Below are positions 1 through 8,681 of a DNA stretch of 64,000 bases, in pieces. How positions within the stretch are numbered: the first letter of the stretch is position 1; every line of letters begins with the position of its first letter. The DNA is from Filimonas lacunae. GTDB lineage: Bacteria; Bacteroidota; Bacteroidia; Chitinophagales; Chitinophagaceae. Position numbers and translations under genes: made by a program. The stretch covers positions 4,774,001 through 4,838,000 of the forward strand of contig NZ_AP017422.1 in the NCBI RefSeq assembly GCF_002355595.1. The letters are read 5' to 3'. The notes beneath the pieces were generated by a model that did not search any database, was not told where the DNA came from, and was given only the letters and a program-made list of their open reading frames with translations.

Positions 1-478
1 CCCGATGCTTCCACCCTAACCAGTGCTTTTTAAAAGATACCGCAGAGTTGGCATTTAATATCACTTTCGACCCGTCCGGTAACACCACTTCACTGGTACG
101 TGCAAAGCCGGCGGTAATGGTTTCTTCCTGCGTATAATAGAACAATGCAAACCCAGCCATTAATACCAGTATAGCCGCCGCCGCTGTCATCCGCAATAAT
201 CGCACTCTACCTGTTCGGCGCATTACCCTGCTTCGGCTATCCAGTAACAGATCAATATTTGCTTTCACTGTTTCCATTTCCGGTGCACTATCCACTGTTT
301 TTATATGCTGTAACTGCAACAGTACAAAACTGGCCTCCTTTGCTACAGGCAGCAATTGTGGCTGCTGTTGCAACAGCGTGTCCCAAAATGCACAGGATTC
401 TTTATCTGACTGGTTTACCCAGGCACGGAAAGAATCTGTCATCATCAGGTCGGTGGCGGTATGTTTACTGTAATCCAT
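1..478 (-). CDS. FecR-family anti-sigma factor, C-terminal part outside window
   Basis: This is an inner-membrane anti-sigma/sigma-regulator of the FecR family, read from an ATG at 478 down to the window edge, so only about 159 N-terminal residues are seen. They comprise a cytoplasmic anti-sigma segment, a basic stretch (VMRRTGRVRLLR), one membrane helix (AAAAILVLMAGFALFYY) and the start of the periplasmic FecR domain, with the typical motif VVLPDGSKVILNANSAVSF. The gene lies 81 bp downstream of an ECF sigma gene on the same strand, the usual arrangement in Bacteroidota, where the FecR protein holds the sigma factor until an outer-membrane transporter signals. The transporter would be expected beyond position 1. 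The family assignment is firm; the substrate is unknown. Confidence 0.9.
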   Translation of the reverse strand, partial: MDYSKHTATDLMMTDSFRAWVNQSDKESCAFWDTLLQQQPQLLPVAKEASFVLLQLQHIKTVDSAPEMETVKANIDLLLDSRSRVMRRTGRVRLLRMTAAAAILVLMAGFALFYYTQEETITAGFARTSEVVLPDGSKVILNANSAVSFKKHWLGWKHR

Positions 479-559
479 TACTATTTGTGCGCTATTAATA
501 AGAGGAAACAGAGGGAAGAAAAACCCTCACGGTTTTCACATTTTTTTAAAAATATTTTT

Positions 560-1180
560 TCAGGGCTGTTTTGCAAAGGCGGCATTACGCAAAATGTCCG
601 TCATTACCTGGTTTTGAGCAAGCAGGTCACGCATATCTTCCAGCGCGCGGTAAATCAATGTACGGGCGTATTTTATTTCTTTCATGTCCAGCATATCGGC
701 AATTTGCTCGTAGCCGATGTTTTCAAAAAAGTAGAGGTAAACAGCTTCGCGCTGGCGTGGGGTAAGCTGGCGGATCATTTGCTGTAAGGCCTGTGTTACC
801 CCGCCGGCTTCCTGTTTTTCAATAAAGCTGTTATCGGCTGCCAGCTCCAGTTCAAAATCGTAGCCTGCTTCATCATCCAGTGTTTGAAAACCAGCAGCTT
901 CTTTTTGCAACGCTTTTAACAACTGCCTGCGAACAGACACTAATAAATAACTTTTTACCTGCTTTACCGCAGAAGACTTCGGAGGTTTTAAAAAGAGGGT
1001 AATAAAGAAATCCTGCAGCACATCTTTAATCAGACTTCTGTCAGAAGTAAACCGGATACAATATTGAAACAGCACCGGAAAGTAGGTGGCGTAAAGCGTG
1101 TCGAAGGCATCCCGCTCCCCTTTACAAAACCTGCTCCATAGCCGGTTTTCATCTTCAGGGTGTAAGGATCTGGTATTCAT
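560..1180 (-). CDS. ECF-type RNA polymerase sigma factor
   Basis: This 206-residue sigma-70 family protein of the extracytoplasmic-function type should direct RNA polymerase to a small regulon. Region 2 lies at about residues 22-95 (DAFDTLYATYFPVLFQYC, then LIKDVLQDFFITLF). Region 4 lies at about residues 130-190 (LTPRQREAVYLYFFE, then YEQIADMLDMKEIKYARTLI), the helix-turn-helix that reads the -35-like element. Length is normal for the family. It starts at the ATG at 1180 and is followed by a FecR gene on the same strand, so the pair is probably one transcript and one signalling unit. This second ECF/FecR pair is separate from the one at 6.7-8.6 kb. The stimulus cannot be told from the sequence. 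Confidence 0.93.
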   Translation of the reverse strand: MNTRSLHPEDENRLWSRFCKGERDAFDTLYATYFPVLFQYCIRFTSDRSLIKDVLQDFFITLFLKPPKSSAVKQVKSYLLVSVRRQLLKALQKEAAGFQTLDDEAGYDFELELAADNSFIEKQEAGGVTQALQQMIRQLTPRQREAVYLYFFENIGYEQIADMLDMKEIKYARTLIYRALEDMRDLLAQNQVMTDILRNAAFAKQP

Positions 1181-1351
1181 AAAAATGGGGAAACTAAATC
1201 TACTGTATTACTAACCATCATCATTTGCAATACTGAAAACAGTATTACACGCCCCAAAACTATTGGTTAAAAGCCGCTTCCCCCTGCTGCCTGTATTATC
1301 TTTATGTTATTACACTACAGCTATATTTATCTATCCGGCATTATCACTGTT

Positions 1352-1780
1352 TCAGGGATGCAGCTCTATATACTGCATCATCATTCTGCCAGCTATCAGC
1401 CAGGTTTCTTCTCCCTTGATTTTTACTTCCAGCTCACTCCATGTTCCCATAAAAACACTGTCATCCTTTTTCGACTTCCAATAAGCGCCGCCTGTTACAG
1501 TCACCTCTTCATAATCCTCTGCACAAAACTCCTCACCATCTGCCTGCGTACGTAAAACACATCCATGGCAAAAGTTCATTAACTCCGGCTCTTGCTCACA
1601 AATTCTGTTGACACAATAATGCACGGACTCTCTTGCTTCCTCCATGGTTATTTCATAATCACACACTGCCACTTCCAGGTTTCCCTCCACCTCTATTTTC
1701 GTTACAATGTCATATATCGTCAATCTTCGACCCTGTAACACAGGAGCTCCACCGCAACGACCGGTGTTATATTCAATCAT
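1352..1780 (-). CDS. small protein with DUF433-like N-terminus and Cys-rich C-terminus
   Basis: This 142-residue protein starts at the ATG at 1780. Its first 50 or so residues resemble the DUF433 family, a winged-helix-like domain often found in VapB-type antitoxins: NTGRCGGAPVLQGRRLTIYD corresponds to the family pattern of a Gly-rich CGG.P...G.R loop followed by an acidic helix (ITMEEARESVHYC). The rest is not recognised and carries several Cys (CVNRIC, FCHGC, FC) that could bind metal. No PIN-domain toxin is next to it, so a classical toxin-antitoxin role is not supported. It lies 36 bp downstream of another small Cys-containing gene on the same strand, so they probably form a two-gene operon. 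Confidence 0.6.
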   Translation of the reverse strand: MIEYNTGRCGGAPVLQGRRLTIYDIVTKIEVEGNLEVAVCDYEITMEEARESVHYCVNRICEQEPELMNFCHGCVLRTQADGEEFCAEDYEEVTVTGGAYWKSKKDDSVFMGTWSELEVKIKGEETWLIAGRMMMQYIELHP

Positions 1781-1816
1781 TATATCCTTATTAACTGTAT
1801 TAACAATACTGATCTA

Positions 1817-2107
1817 TTATGCCTGCCCCATAGTAATTACATTCTCCTTTGAGCAACAAGGGCAACATAATATCCTGTCCGTCTTACCTGCAAACCCGAT
1901 AACAACATCCGTTACCGTCAAAATACCTTTCTCACAATCAGGGCAATTTACCTTTGCATCGGCGTCTTCCCCTAATACTTTCCCCGCCTGTATCCATTTC
2001 TTTGTTACTTCCTTCATAGTCACTATCAGCCATTTAAGTACATTCCCATCGCGCAAATCTATTTCCATTCCTTCAAAAAGCCAGACATGGCAATAAAGGC
2101 ATTCCAT
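1817..2107 (-). CDS. small zinc-ribbon-like protein
   Basis: This is a protein of about 96 residues with three Cys pairs: ECLYC near the start, NCPDC in the middle and LCCPCC near the end. The CxxC pairs suggest a zinc ribbon or rubredoxin-like knuckle. I recognise no family. An ATG at 2107 is chosen; the frame stays open upstream through a TTG at 2119 and further without another ATG, so the N-terminus is uncertain. It is transcribed away from the radical SAM gene and precedes the DUF433-like gene in the same direction. Function unknown. Confidence 0.5.
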   Translation of the reverse strand: MECLYCHVWLFEGMEIDLRDGNVLKWLIVTMKEVTKKWIQAGKVLGEDADAKVNCPDCEKGILTVTDVVIGFAGKTDRILCCPCCSKENVITMGQA

Positions 2108-2204
2108 CCCATCAGGCAAGCCTTTCAGGGCTTTTAACGGAGCCAGAATCAGTTTTTTGCCCTTTTTGCGTATTATTTTACGACCTTTGCCGTTTCAATT
2201 GCAG

Positions 2205-3500
2205 ATGATGACTGAATCTCCGTACATTTTGTACTCCGACGGATTGGGTAATATTTTTGAAGATACCAGCTTGTATGCCACTGGCCGCAGCGGTTGGGAT
2301 GTGTATCCTATACCTGCTGAAGAGTGGATTGAATTGCCCGAGGGAGGTAATTTATACGAGTTGCCTGGCCGCCGGGGCGTGGGTATTGATGTAAAAACCG
2401 GGGAAATGCGTCTTTGCGAAAAAGGATGGGCTGTGGCTGCGTTTATTCCACCTGCGCACACCGGATTGTATATGTCGGCTTACGAAACCATGCCCGATGC
2501 ACCTACTTTACCTTTATTCTGCTATACCGCTTCCGGATGGCACGATGATAAATTTTACGTTACCGCAGTAAGAATTGAGCGCGATATCCGCCAGGAATGC
2601 GCCGGTTACGATGATGGCCTGATACAGGAAGGTACTAAAAGCCTGCTGGAAGCCTATCCGCACAACCGGTTGATCAAGCACCTGATGGAAACCTGCTGCC
2701 AAACCTACCATTGTCCTGCCGCCCGCAACTTTGCGCTGGGACGCTGGGAGTGTCCGGTACCTGCTTCACCGGCCTGTAATGCCAACTGTATTGGTTGTAT
2801 TTCGTTCCAGCCGGAAGAGGAATCTATTGTATCTACGCAGGACAGGCTTACTTTCAAGCCTAGTCCCGAAGAAATTGTAGAGTTTACCGTACCACACCTG
2901 GAAACTGCTCCTTTCCCGATTGTAAGTTTTGGACAAGGTTGCGAAGGCGAACCATTATTGATGTGGCAAACCATTCGCGAGTCTATTATTGAAATGCGCA
3001 AGCATACCAGCAAGGGCAGCATTAACATTAATACCAACGGCAGTAACCCGCAGGCAGTAAAAGCACTGTGCGAAGTAGGCTTAAACAGTATTCGTGTAAG
3101 TACCAACTCGGCCCGTAAACATATTTACACACCGTACTACCGCCCTAACAACTACCAGTTTGAAGATATTGTAGAAAGCCTGAAAGTGGTACGCAGCTAT
3201 GGTGGCTGGGCCAGCATCAACTACTTTGTGTTTCCTGGTATGACGGATAGTATTGAAGAATATGAAGCATTACGCAAGCTGATCATAGACACGGATTTAA
3301 CCATGATACAGTGGCGTAATTTTAACATCGATCCTGATTGGTACCTGGGCCAGATTAACGTGGTAGATACCGGTGAATGTATGGGCGTGAAACAAATGAT
3401 GGACCTGATTCATGAGGAGTTTCCGAAAGTAAGGTTTGGTTACTTTAATCCTCCTATCGAGCGTATCAAAGGCGATTACGAACTGGATTTTGCACACTAA
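2205..3500 (+). CDS. radical SAM protein with long N-terminal region
   Basis: This is a cytoplasmic protein of about 431 residues with a radical SAM core. The cluster motif CxxxCxxC is visible as CNANCIGC, placed late (about residue 193). Beta-strand features follow: a glycine motif (IVSFGQGCEGEPLL), INTNGSNP and an S-adenosylmethionine-side segment SIRVSTNSA. The first 180 residues are not part of the radical SAM fold and end in a Cys-rich stretch (ETCCQTYHC, WECPVPASPAC) that might hold a further cluster. The frame is open to 2157, but a likely promoter (TTTG at 2156, GACCTTTG at 2182) lies in that extension, so the ATG pair at 2205/2208 is preferred. It is followed by a strong terminator. 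The substrate is unknown. Confidence 0.85.
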   Translation: MMTESPYILYSDGLGNIFEDTSLYATGRSGWDVYPIPAEEWIELPEGGNLYELPGRRGVGIDVKTGEMRLCEKGWAVAAFIPPAHTGLYMSAYETMPDAPTLPLFCYTASGWHDDKFYVTAVRIERDIRQECAGYDDGLIQEGTKSLLEAYPHNRLIKHLMETCCQTYHCPAARNFALGRWECPVPASPACNANCIGCISFQPEEESIVSTQDRLTFKPSPEEIVEFTVPHLETAPFPIVSFGQGCEGEPLLMWQTIRESIIEMRKHTSKGSININTNGSNPQAVKALCEVGLNSIRVSTNSARKHIYTPYYRPNNYQFEDIVESLKVVRSYGGWASINYFVFPGMTDSIEEYEALRKLIIDTDLTMIQWRNFNIDPDWYLGQINVVDTGECMGVKQMMDLIHEEFPKVRFGYFNPPIERIKGDYELDFAH

Positions 3501-3522
3501 TTTTTGTTTATAGTAATAAATC

Positions 3523-3567
3523 AAAGCCACCGGTAAAACACATCTGTATTTTTACCGGTGGCTTTTT
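3523..3567 (+). terminator. intrinsic terminator after the radical SAM gene
   Basis: A perfect 16-bp inverted repeat (3523-3538 with 3550-3565; AAAGCCACCGGTAAAA in the left arm) with an 11-base loop is followed by T residues. It ends the radical SAM transcript. Its right arm contains the GTG at 3558 that would otherwise extend the next gene, which argues for the ATG at 3576 as that gene's start. Confidence 0.9.
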
Positions 3568-3575
3568 CAATAGAT

Positions 3576-4358
3576 ATGGAACCTATTGTGTCAACCCTTC
3601 TGTTGCTTTGTACTGCTGCTTTTATAGCAGGCTTTATTGATGCCATTGTAGGCGGTGGCGGCCTGGTGCAAACACCTGCCACCCTGATTATTCTGCCCCA
3701 ATACCCCGTAGCCACGTTGCTGGGCACTACCAAAATACCCTCTTTTGCAGGCACCAGTTTAGCAGCCTGGCAATATTCGCGCAGGGTGCAATTGAATACC
3801 CGTTTACTGGCTGCTGTAGCCAGTGTGGCCTTTGTGGCAGCATTAGGCGGTTCTAAAATGGCCAGCCTGTTAAGCAACCAGGTGTTAAAACCAGTGATGC
3901 TGGTGCTACTGGTAATAGTGGGCATTTACACCTATAGCAACAAAAAGTTTGGTTTGCAGGAGCATAACGAAAAGATGCCCGCCAATGCCATTGCCTATGG
4001 CGCTTTGTTTGGACTGGTAATAGGCTTTTATGATGGATTTATCGGGCCCGGTACAGGCAGCTTCCTGATACTGATTTTCATTAGTGTAATAGGACAGGAT
4101 TTCCTCCATGCCAGCGCTCATGCCAAAATGGTGAACCTGGCCACCAACCTCGCTTCTATTTTATATTTCAGCAGTACCGGCCACATACTGTATCAATATG
4201 CTATTCCCATGGCCATATGCAACCTTGCAGGTTCTTTCTTTGGCACAAGGCTGGCCCTGTTAAAAGGAAACCGGTTTATACGTATCTTCTTTTTGCTGGT
4301 GGTTACCGGCACTATTATCCGCTTTGGATGGGATGTATATAATCTGTTAAACCACTAG
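3576..4358 (+). CDS. TSUP (TauE/SafE) family membrane permease
   Basis: This integral inner-membrane protein of about 260 residues has roughly eight hydrophobic helices. The first helix carries the family signature (AGFIDAIVGGGGLVQTP), and the second half repeats it (IGFYDGFIGPGTGSFLIL), showing the usual internal duplication of TauE/SafE proteins. Members export or import small sulfur compounds and organic anions such as sulfite, sulfoacetate or taurine breakdown products; the substrate cannot be read here. The longest frame begins with GTG at 3558, but that codon is inside the terminator stem of the previous gene, so the ATG at 3576 is taken. No sulfur-metabolism genes are adjacent. Confidence 0.88.
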   Translation: MEPIVSTLLLLCTAAFIAGFIDAIVGGGGLVQTPATLIILPQYPVATLLGTTKIPSFAGTSLAAWQYSRRVQLNTRLLAAVASVAFVAALGGSKMASLLSNQVLKPVMLVLLVIVGIYTYSNKKFGLQEHNEKMPANAIAYGALFGLVIGFYDGFIGPGTGSFLILIFISVIGQDFLHASAHAKMVNLATNLASILYFSSTGHILYQYAIPMAICNLAGSFFGTRLALLKGNRFIRIFFLLVVTGTIIRFGWDVYNLLNH

Positions 4359-4438
4359 CCGGTTACCAGCCATAAAGGATACGTTAAATTGCTCGTTATC
4401 AACAATAATGCGCCGGAACAGGATAGTGCAATAAACAC

Positions 4439-4446
4439 TATATTTG
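4439..4446 (+). promoter_or_regulatory. -7 promoter element before the TonB-like gene
   Basis: TATATTTG is a perfect match to the Bacteroidota -7 consensus TAnnTTTG. It lies 22 bases before the ATG at 4469 and would give a transcript starting near 4450 that covers the TonB-like gene and folC. No convincing TTG -33 element at normal spacing is seen. Confidence 0.6.
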
Positions 4447-4468
4447 TTATTATTAATATTGTCGTTGT

Positions 4469-5350
4469 ATGGATGCAAACTTCGAATCGCAAAAGAACAT
4501 GAAAGCATTAGGCATTACACTGGGTGTAAGCGCTTTATTGGCTTTATTGTTATTCCTGGTAAGCTGGACGTTGCCACAGGTGCAACCACCCCAGGTAGAT
4601 CAGGGCATTGAAGTGAACCTGGGCAACAGCGATGAAGGTTTGGGAGATATTCCGCCTGCCGTACCCGGCGATCCTGCCGAGGAAGCAGTTCCGGAAGCTA
4701 CTCCTCCTCCGCCACAAACAGCAGCACCTGCCGAAGCAGTAACTGATACCAAAGTAGCCGAGGATAATAATGATGCAGATGCAACACCTGTTAACTCTCC
4801 GGAGAAAACGAGTGTAAAGCCGAAGCCAACACAAACCCAAACCGTAAAAACGCCTAAAAGAACTACTCCTAAACCAACCGTACCTCCTACCCCTAAACCA
4901 CCTGTGGCAAAAGCCCTATATGGTGGCGGTAAGCCAGGCGGCACAGGCGGTAACGGAGCAGACAGCTATAATGGCGTTACTAACCAGGGCATAGCCGGTG
5001 GTCATGGCGATCAGGGCAAAGCCAATGGTACCCCTAACTCCGATAGCTATAGCGGCAATGGTGGCAGCGGTAAAAGTGGCTTTACAGTAAGAAGTGGTTT
5101 ATCTGGCAGAAAAGCCGTACGCTTTCCTACTTACGAAGATGATTTTAACGAAAACGCTAAAGTAGCTGTAGACATTACCGTTAATGCAGCCGGCGCTGTA
5201 ATAGCAGCCAGCATTAACCCTAAAGGCACTACCACCACCAACAGCGGTATTAAAGCTATTGCCATCAACAAGGCTAAACAGCTTAAATTCAACACAGGCA
5301 CAGAAGATCAGACAGGCACTATTGTATTTGATTTTAAATTGAAAGGTTAA
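4469..5350 (+). CDS. TonB-like energy transducer protein
   Basis: This 293-residue protein has one N-terminal membrane helix (ALGITLGVSALLALLLFLVS, about residues 12-31). A long periplasmic linker follows, rich in Pro, Glu and Thr (repeated TPKP/PPTP blocks) and then in Gly (GGGKPGGTGGNG). The C-terminal domain of about 80 residues is TonB/TolA-like (VDITVNAAGAVIAASINPKG, then AINKAKQLKFN). TonB proteins carry proton-motive energy from an ExbB/ExbD complex to outer-membrane transporters such as SusC. No exbB or exbD is seen beside it. The stop codon directly abuts the GTG start of folC, so the two are co-transcribed. The domain plan is clear; which receptors it serves is unknown. Confidence 0.85.
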   Translation: MDANFESQKNMKALGITLGVSALLALLLFLVSWTLPQVQPPQVDQGIEVNLGNSDEGLGDIPPAVPGDPAEEAVPEATPPPPQTAAPAEAVTDTKVAEDNNDADATPVNSPEKTSVKPKPTQTQTVKTPKRTTPKPTVPPTPKPPVAKALYGGGKPGGTGGNGADSYNGVTNQGIAGGHGDQGKANGTPNSDSYSGNGGSGKSGFTVRSGLSGRKAVRFPTYEDDFNENAKVAVDITVNAAGAVIAASINPKGTTTTNSGIKAIAINKAKQLKFNTGTEDQTGTIVFDFKLKG

Positions 5351-6637
5351 GTGAACTACCAGGAAACACTCGATTACCTGTTCCATAAACTGCCCATGTT
5401 TAGCAGAATAGGAGCAGCCGCATTTAAAAAAGACCTTACTAATACTATAGCCTTATGTGATGCGCTGGATAATCCGCAGCAGCATTTCATTTCCATTCAT
5501 ATAGCAGGCACTAACGGAAAGGGCTCTGTAAGTCATATGCTGGCATCAGTGCTGCAAAGTGCTGGCTACAAAACCGGCTTATACACCTCGCCCCATCTGA
5601 AAGATTTCCGGGAGCGCATTAAAGTAAACGGCGAACTGTGCACCGAGCAGTTTGTCATTGACTTTACCCAAAAGATACAACCTCAGATAGAAGCCTTAGA
5701 ACCTTCTTTCTTTGAAATAACCGTGGCCATGGCTTTCGACTGGTTTGCACAGCAAAAGGTGGACATAGCCATTATTGAAACCGGCCTGGGGGGGCGTTTG
5801 GATAGCACCAACATTATCACCCCTACCCTCAGCATTATTACCAACATTGGTTACGATCACATGAATATGTTGGGCGATACCCTTCCTTTAATTGCCGGTG
5901 AAAAAGCGGGTATTATTAAACAAGGGGTATCCGTAGTGATTGGCGAAACACATACAGAAACCACGCCCGTATTTGAGCAAACAGCTGCTGCTATAAAAGC
6001 CCCTATACTGTGGGCACAACAACTGCACACTGTTACCGACTGGCAATACCAGCACCATCATTTACAGGTTACCATAGAACATGTACATTCCGGCGAACGT
6101 AAAACCTACGCGCTGGACCTTCCCGGTTTGTATCAAAGAAAAAACGTGCTGAGTGTAATCACTGCCGTGGAAGAATTGCGAAGAAAAAACTGGAATATCA
6201 GCGAAGAGCAGCTGGCGCATGGCTTACAGCATGTAAAAAAACAAACAGGCCTGCATGGCCGCTGGGAACTGATACAACAACACCCTACTGTAATACTGGA
6301 TGTATGCCACAACGAAGATGGCATTCAGCAACTGGTGCAGCAACTGGAATTAACCACCTATAACGAACTACATATTGTTATGGGCATGGTAAAAGATAAG
6401 GATATTGAAAAAGTGCTGGCCTTGCTACCTACTACCGCCCATTACTATTTCACCCGCGCACAGATAGAACGTGCCTTACCTGAAAACGAACTGGCAGCCA
6501 AAGCTGCCATACATGGTTTACAAGGGCACACGTATCCTGATGTAAACACTGCATTGGCCCAGGCGAAGCAAAAAGCACACGAAAAAGATTTAATAATAGT
6601 TTGCGGTAGTGTGTTTTTAGTGGGCGAGGTGGCTTAA
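5351..6637 (+). CDS. folC: bifunctional folylpolyglutamate / dihydrofolate synthase
   Basis: This 428-residue Mur-ligase-family enzyme adds glutamate to dihydropteroate and to folates, using ATP. Visible motifs are the P-loop (HIAGTNGKGSVSHMLASVL, about residues 47-65), the strand and loop IIETGLGGRLDSTN, the TNIGYDHMNMLG motif with its metal-binding His, and the C-terminal domain with LDVCHNEDGIQ. Length is normal. The start is a GTG immediately after the stop of the TonB-like gene; no ATG fits, and the N-terminus NYQETLDYLF is the usual beginning of the family in this phylum. The close packing implies translational coupling. Confidence 0.96.
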   Translation: MNYQETLDYLFHKLPMFSRIGAAAFKKDLTNTIALCDALDNPQQHFISIHIAGTNGKGSVSHMLASVLQSAGYKTGLYTSPHLKDFRERIKVNGELCTEQFVIDFTQKIQPQIEALEPSFFEITVAMAFDWFAQQKVDIAIIETGLGGRLDSTNIITPTLSIITNIGYDHMNMLGDTLPLIAGEKAGIIKQGVSVVIGETHTETTPVFEQTAAAIKAPILWAQQLHTVTDWQYQHHHLQVTIEHVHSGERKTYALDLPGLYQRKNVLSVITAVEELRRKNWNISEEQLAHGLQHVKKQTGLHGRWELIQQHPTVILDVCHNEDGIQQLVQQLELTTYNELHIVMGMVKDKDIEKVLALLPTTAHYYFTRAQIERALPENELAAKAAIHGLQGHTYPDVNTALAQAKQKAHEKDLIIVCGSVFLVGEVA

Positions 6638-6730
6638 CACTAAATGATAGCTTATAAAACCGGTACTTTTACCTAAAAGGAAGGTGAGTAACACTAAATA
6701 GTACTTAAATTTATAATACAAAGCTATCGT

Positions 6731-7321
6731 TTGCAGGACCCTTCATTATACGAACAGAAACAATTATTTACACGGCTGGCCAGTGGCGATGAAACTGCTT
6801 TCCGCATGTTATTCGATAGCTATAAAAGCCGTTTTTATGCTGTTGCTTTAAAAATGACCCGCTCGGAATACGTAGCCGAGGAAATTGTACAGGAAGTATT
6901 TGTAACACTTTGGGTGAAGCGTGACCAATTACCCGCTATAGAAAAGCCTGCTACCTATCTTTTTACTATTGTATATAATAGCGTATACGCGCATTTTAAG
7001 AAACTGGCCCAGGAAAAGAAAATAGAACAGGCACTGACCGAGCAGGCTACAGACTTGGAAAGCCCCCTGGAAGTGCTGTTGCAAAACAAAGAGAACGAAC
7101 ACCTGCTTTTACGTGCCATAGAACAATTACCCCCACAGCAAAAACTGGTATACAAACTCATCAGACAGGAAAAACTGAGTCGGGAAGAGGTAGCAGCCAG
7201 GTTGCAGATTTCGCCTAATACCGTAAAAAACCATTTACAGGAAGCAGTTAAATTTCTCCGCTCCTACCTGGAAAGAGCCATGCCTTTATTGATCTTTTTA
7301 CTGTGTCGCCAAAAAAGTTAA
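6731..7321 (+). CDS. ECF-type sigma factor of the SusC/SusD locus
   Basis: This 196-residue sigma factor has region 2 at about residues 18-90 (DETAFRMLFDSYKSRFYAVA, then EEIVQEVFVTLWVK) and region 4 at about residues 130-185 (LPPQQKLVYKLIRQE, then EEVAARLQISPNTVKNHLQE). A TTG at 6731 is the only start that keeps the whole of region 2, because an in-frame stop lies at 6695 and there is no upstream ATG. The bases TATCGTTTG that include this TTG look like a spaced -7 element, so the true start could be questioned. It is followed by a FecR gene and a SusC gene with an STN domain, the full set for trans-envelope signalling, so it probably drives its own uptake locus. Confidence 0.92.
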   Translation: MQDPSLYEQKQLFTRLASGDETAFRMLFDSYKSRFYAVALKMTRSEYVAEEIVQEVFVTLWVKRDQLPAIEKPATYLFTIVYNSVYAHFKKLAQEKKIEQALTEQATDLESPLEVLLQNKENEHLLLRAIEQLPPQQKLVYKLIRQEKLSREEVAARLQISPNTVKNHLQEAVKFLRSYLERAMPLLIFLLCRQKS

Positions 7322-7391
7322 AAAAAACCGGGGTTTTCACTAGTACATTTCCACTATTTTCTTCTCTGCCTTGATATAACTAACTATCTGC

Positions 7392-8591
7392 ATGGCAAAT
7401 TCTGAGAGAATTACCTTCCTGCTCAAAGCTTTTTCTTCCCAAACCGCTTCCATAGCAGAAGAAAAAGAATTGCTGGACTGGCTCAACAATACTGATAATC
7501 ACGAGCTTGTACTGGATCATATCAGACTGTTACTGGATGAAGCTGCCGCTACGCCGGAAGCCTTTGGTGTTGACTGGGACCATTTGTATCAGAAAATACT
7601 ACTGCAACGTAATAGCCTGGAAGCGCCTGCTGTTACAACCATTTCTATATATAAACGCATCCGGCGTTATTCAGCAGCGGCAGCTATGATAGCTGTAATG
7701 GCTGCAAGCGCCTGGTTATTGTTGCGTAATAATAATAAGGAAATAATACCTGCAAAACCGGTAGCACATAGTACTCCCCTATCTACCGGCTCTAAAATAG
7801 AACTCACCTTATCTTATGGACAAATTGTAGTACTGGACAGTATGATGGAAGGGCTGATTCGGGACGAAGCTACTGGCGAAATGATATCTGTTCATCATGG
7901 CAGCTTAACCTATTCACCTGATAGCAAAAGCACCTCTGCTGCTCATTTCCACCAGATAACAGTTCCCCGTGGCAAACAATACCATGTAGTGCTGCCCGAT
8001 GGTTCAGGTGTATGGTTGAATGCCCAATCTTCTTTGCGTTATCAGTCGGCCTTTACAAACAACCGCCGCCAGGTAACCTTATCCGGCGAAGCCTATTTTG
8101 AAATCAAAAACAATCCTACTGCTCCTTTTTCTGTAAATGCAAACGAGGTACATGTAGACGTGTTAGGAACTGCCTTTAATATGATGGCCTATAAAGATGA
8201 ACAAAAAGTAGTAACCACCCTGGTAAACGGTTCGGTAAAAGTAAGCGCCGCAGATGCTGTTATTATCAAACCGGGGCAACAGGCAGTGCTGCAAAACGGA
8301 AAGCATCACTTTGCAGTGTCTACAGCCGACCTGGATGCGGTACTGGCATGGAAAAGCGGGGAATTCAGGTTTGACGGGCTGGATATTAAGGGTGTAATGC
8401 GGCAGGTAGCCCGTTGGTACAATGTAGAAGTAGTATACAAAGGCAACTTACCCAACAATAAATTATATGGTGTGTTCCCCCGCAAAAACAGTGTAAAAGA
8501 AGTACTGGAAGCGTTGGTACTCATTAGCAATATACAGCTTACTATGGAAGGGAATACGATTACAGTACAGCCGGGAAAGAATCATTCATAA
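7392..8591 (+). CDS. FecR-family anti-sigma factor
   Basis: This 399-residue inner-membrane protein relays a signal from the outer-membrane transporter to the ECF sigma factor. The N-terminal cytoplasmic part (about 90 residues) should bind the sigma factor. A basic flank and one membrane helix (AAAAMIAVMAASAWLLLR, about residues 95-112) follow. The periplasmic FecR domain carries VPRGKQYHVVLPDGSGVWLN and LSGEAYFEI. The C-terminal 80 residues match DUF4974 (FRFDGLDIKGVMRQVARWYN), which resembles an STN domain and likely contacts the STN domain of the SusC protein. It sits 70 bp after its sigma gene and 189 bp before susC. Confidence 0.95.
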   Translation: MANSERITFLLKAFSSQTASIAEEKELLDWLNNTDNHELVLDHIRLLLDEAAATPEAFGVDWDHLYQKILLQRNSLEAPAVTTISIYKRIRRYSAAAAMIAVMAASAWLLLRNNNKEIIPAKPVAHSTPLSTGSKIELTLSYGQIVVLDSMMEGLIRDEATGEMISVHHGSLTYSPDSKSTSAAHFHQITVPRGKQYHVVLPDGSGVWLNAQSSLRYQSAFTNNRRQVTLSGEAYFEIKNNPTAPFSVNANEVHVDVLGTAFNMMAYKDEQKVVTTLVNGSVKVSAADAVIIKPGQQAVLQNGKHHFAVSTADLDAVLAWKSGEFRFDGLDIKGVMRQVARWYNVEVVYKGNLPNNKLYGVFPRKNSVKEVLEALVLISNIQLTMEGNTITVQPGKNHS

Positions 8592-8681
8592 TCAAAACTG
8601 CTTAACTATAATTCCGCAACACCAAAACTAAACTAAGTATGTAAACAACATGAGAAGTGCCAATGACTAACAAAGGCAAAA

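Noticed and set aside
3558-3576. GTG start for the TSUP permease
   Set aside because: The GTG is part of the right arm of the terminator of the preceding gene; the ATG at 3576 is followed by the first membrane helix.
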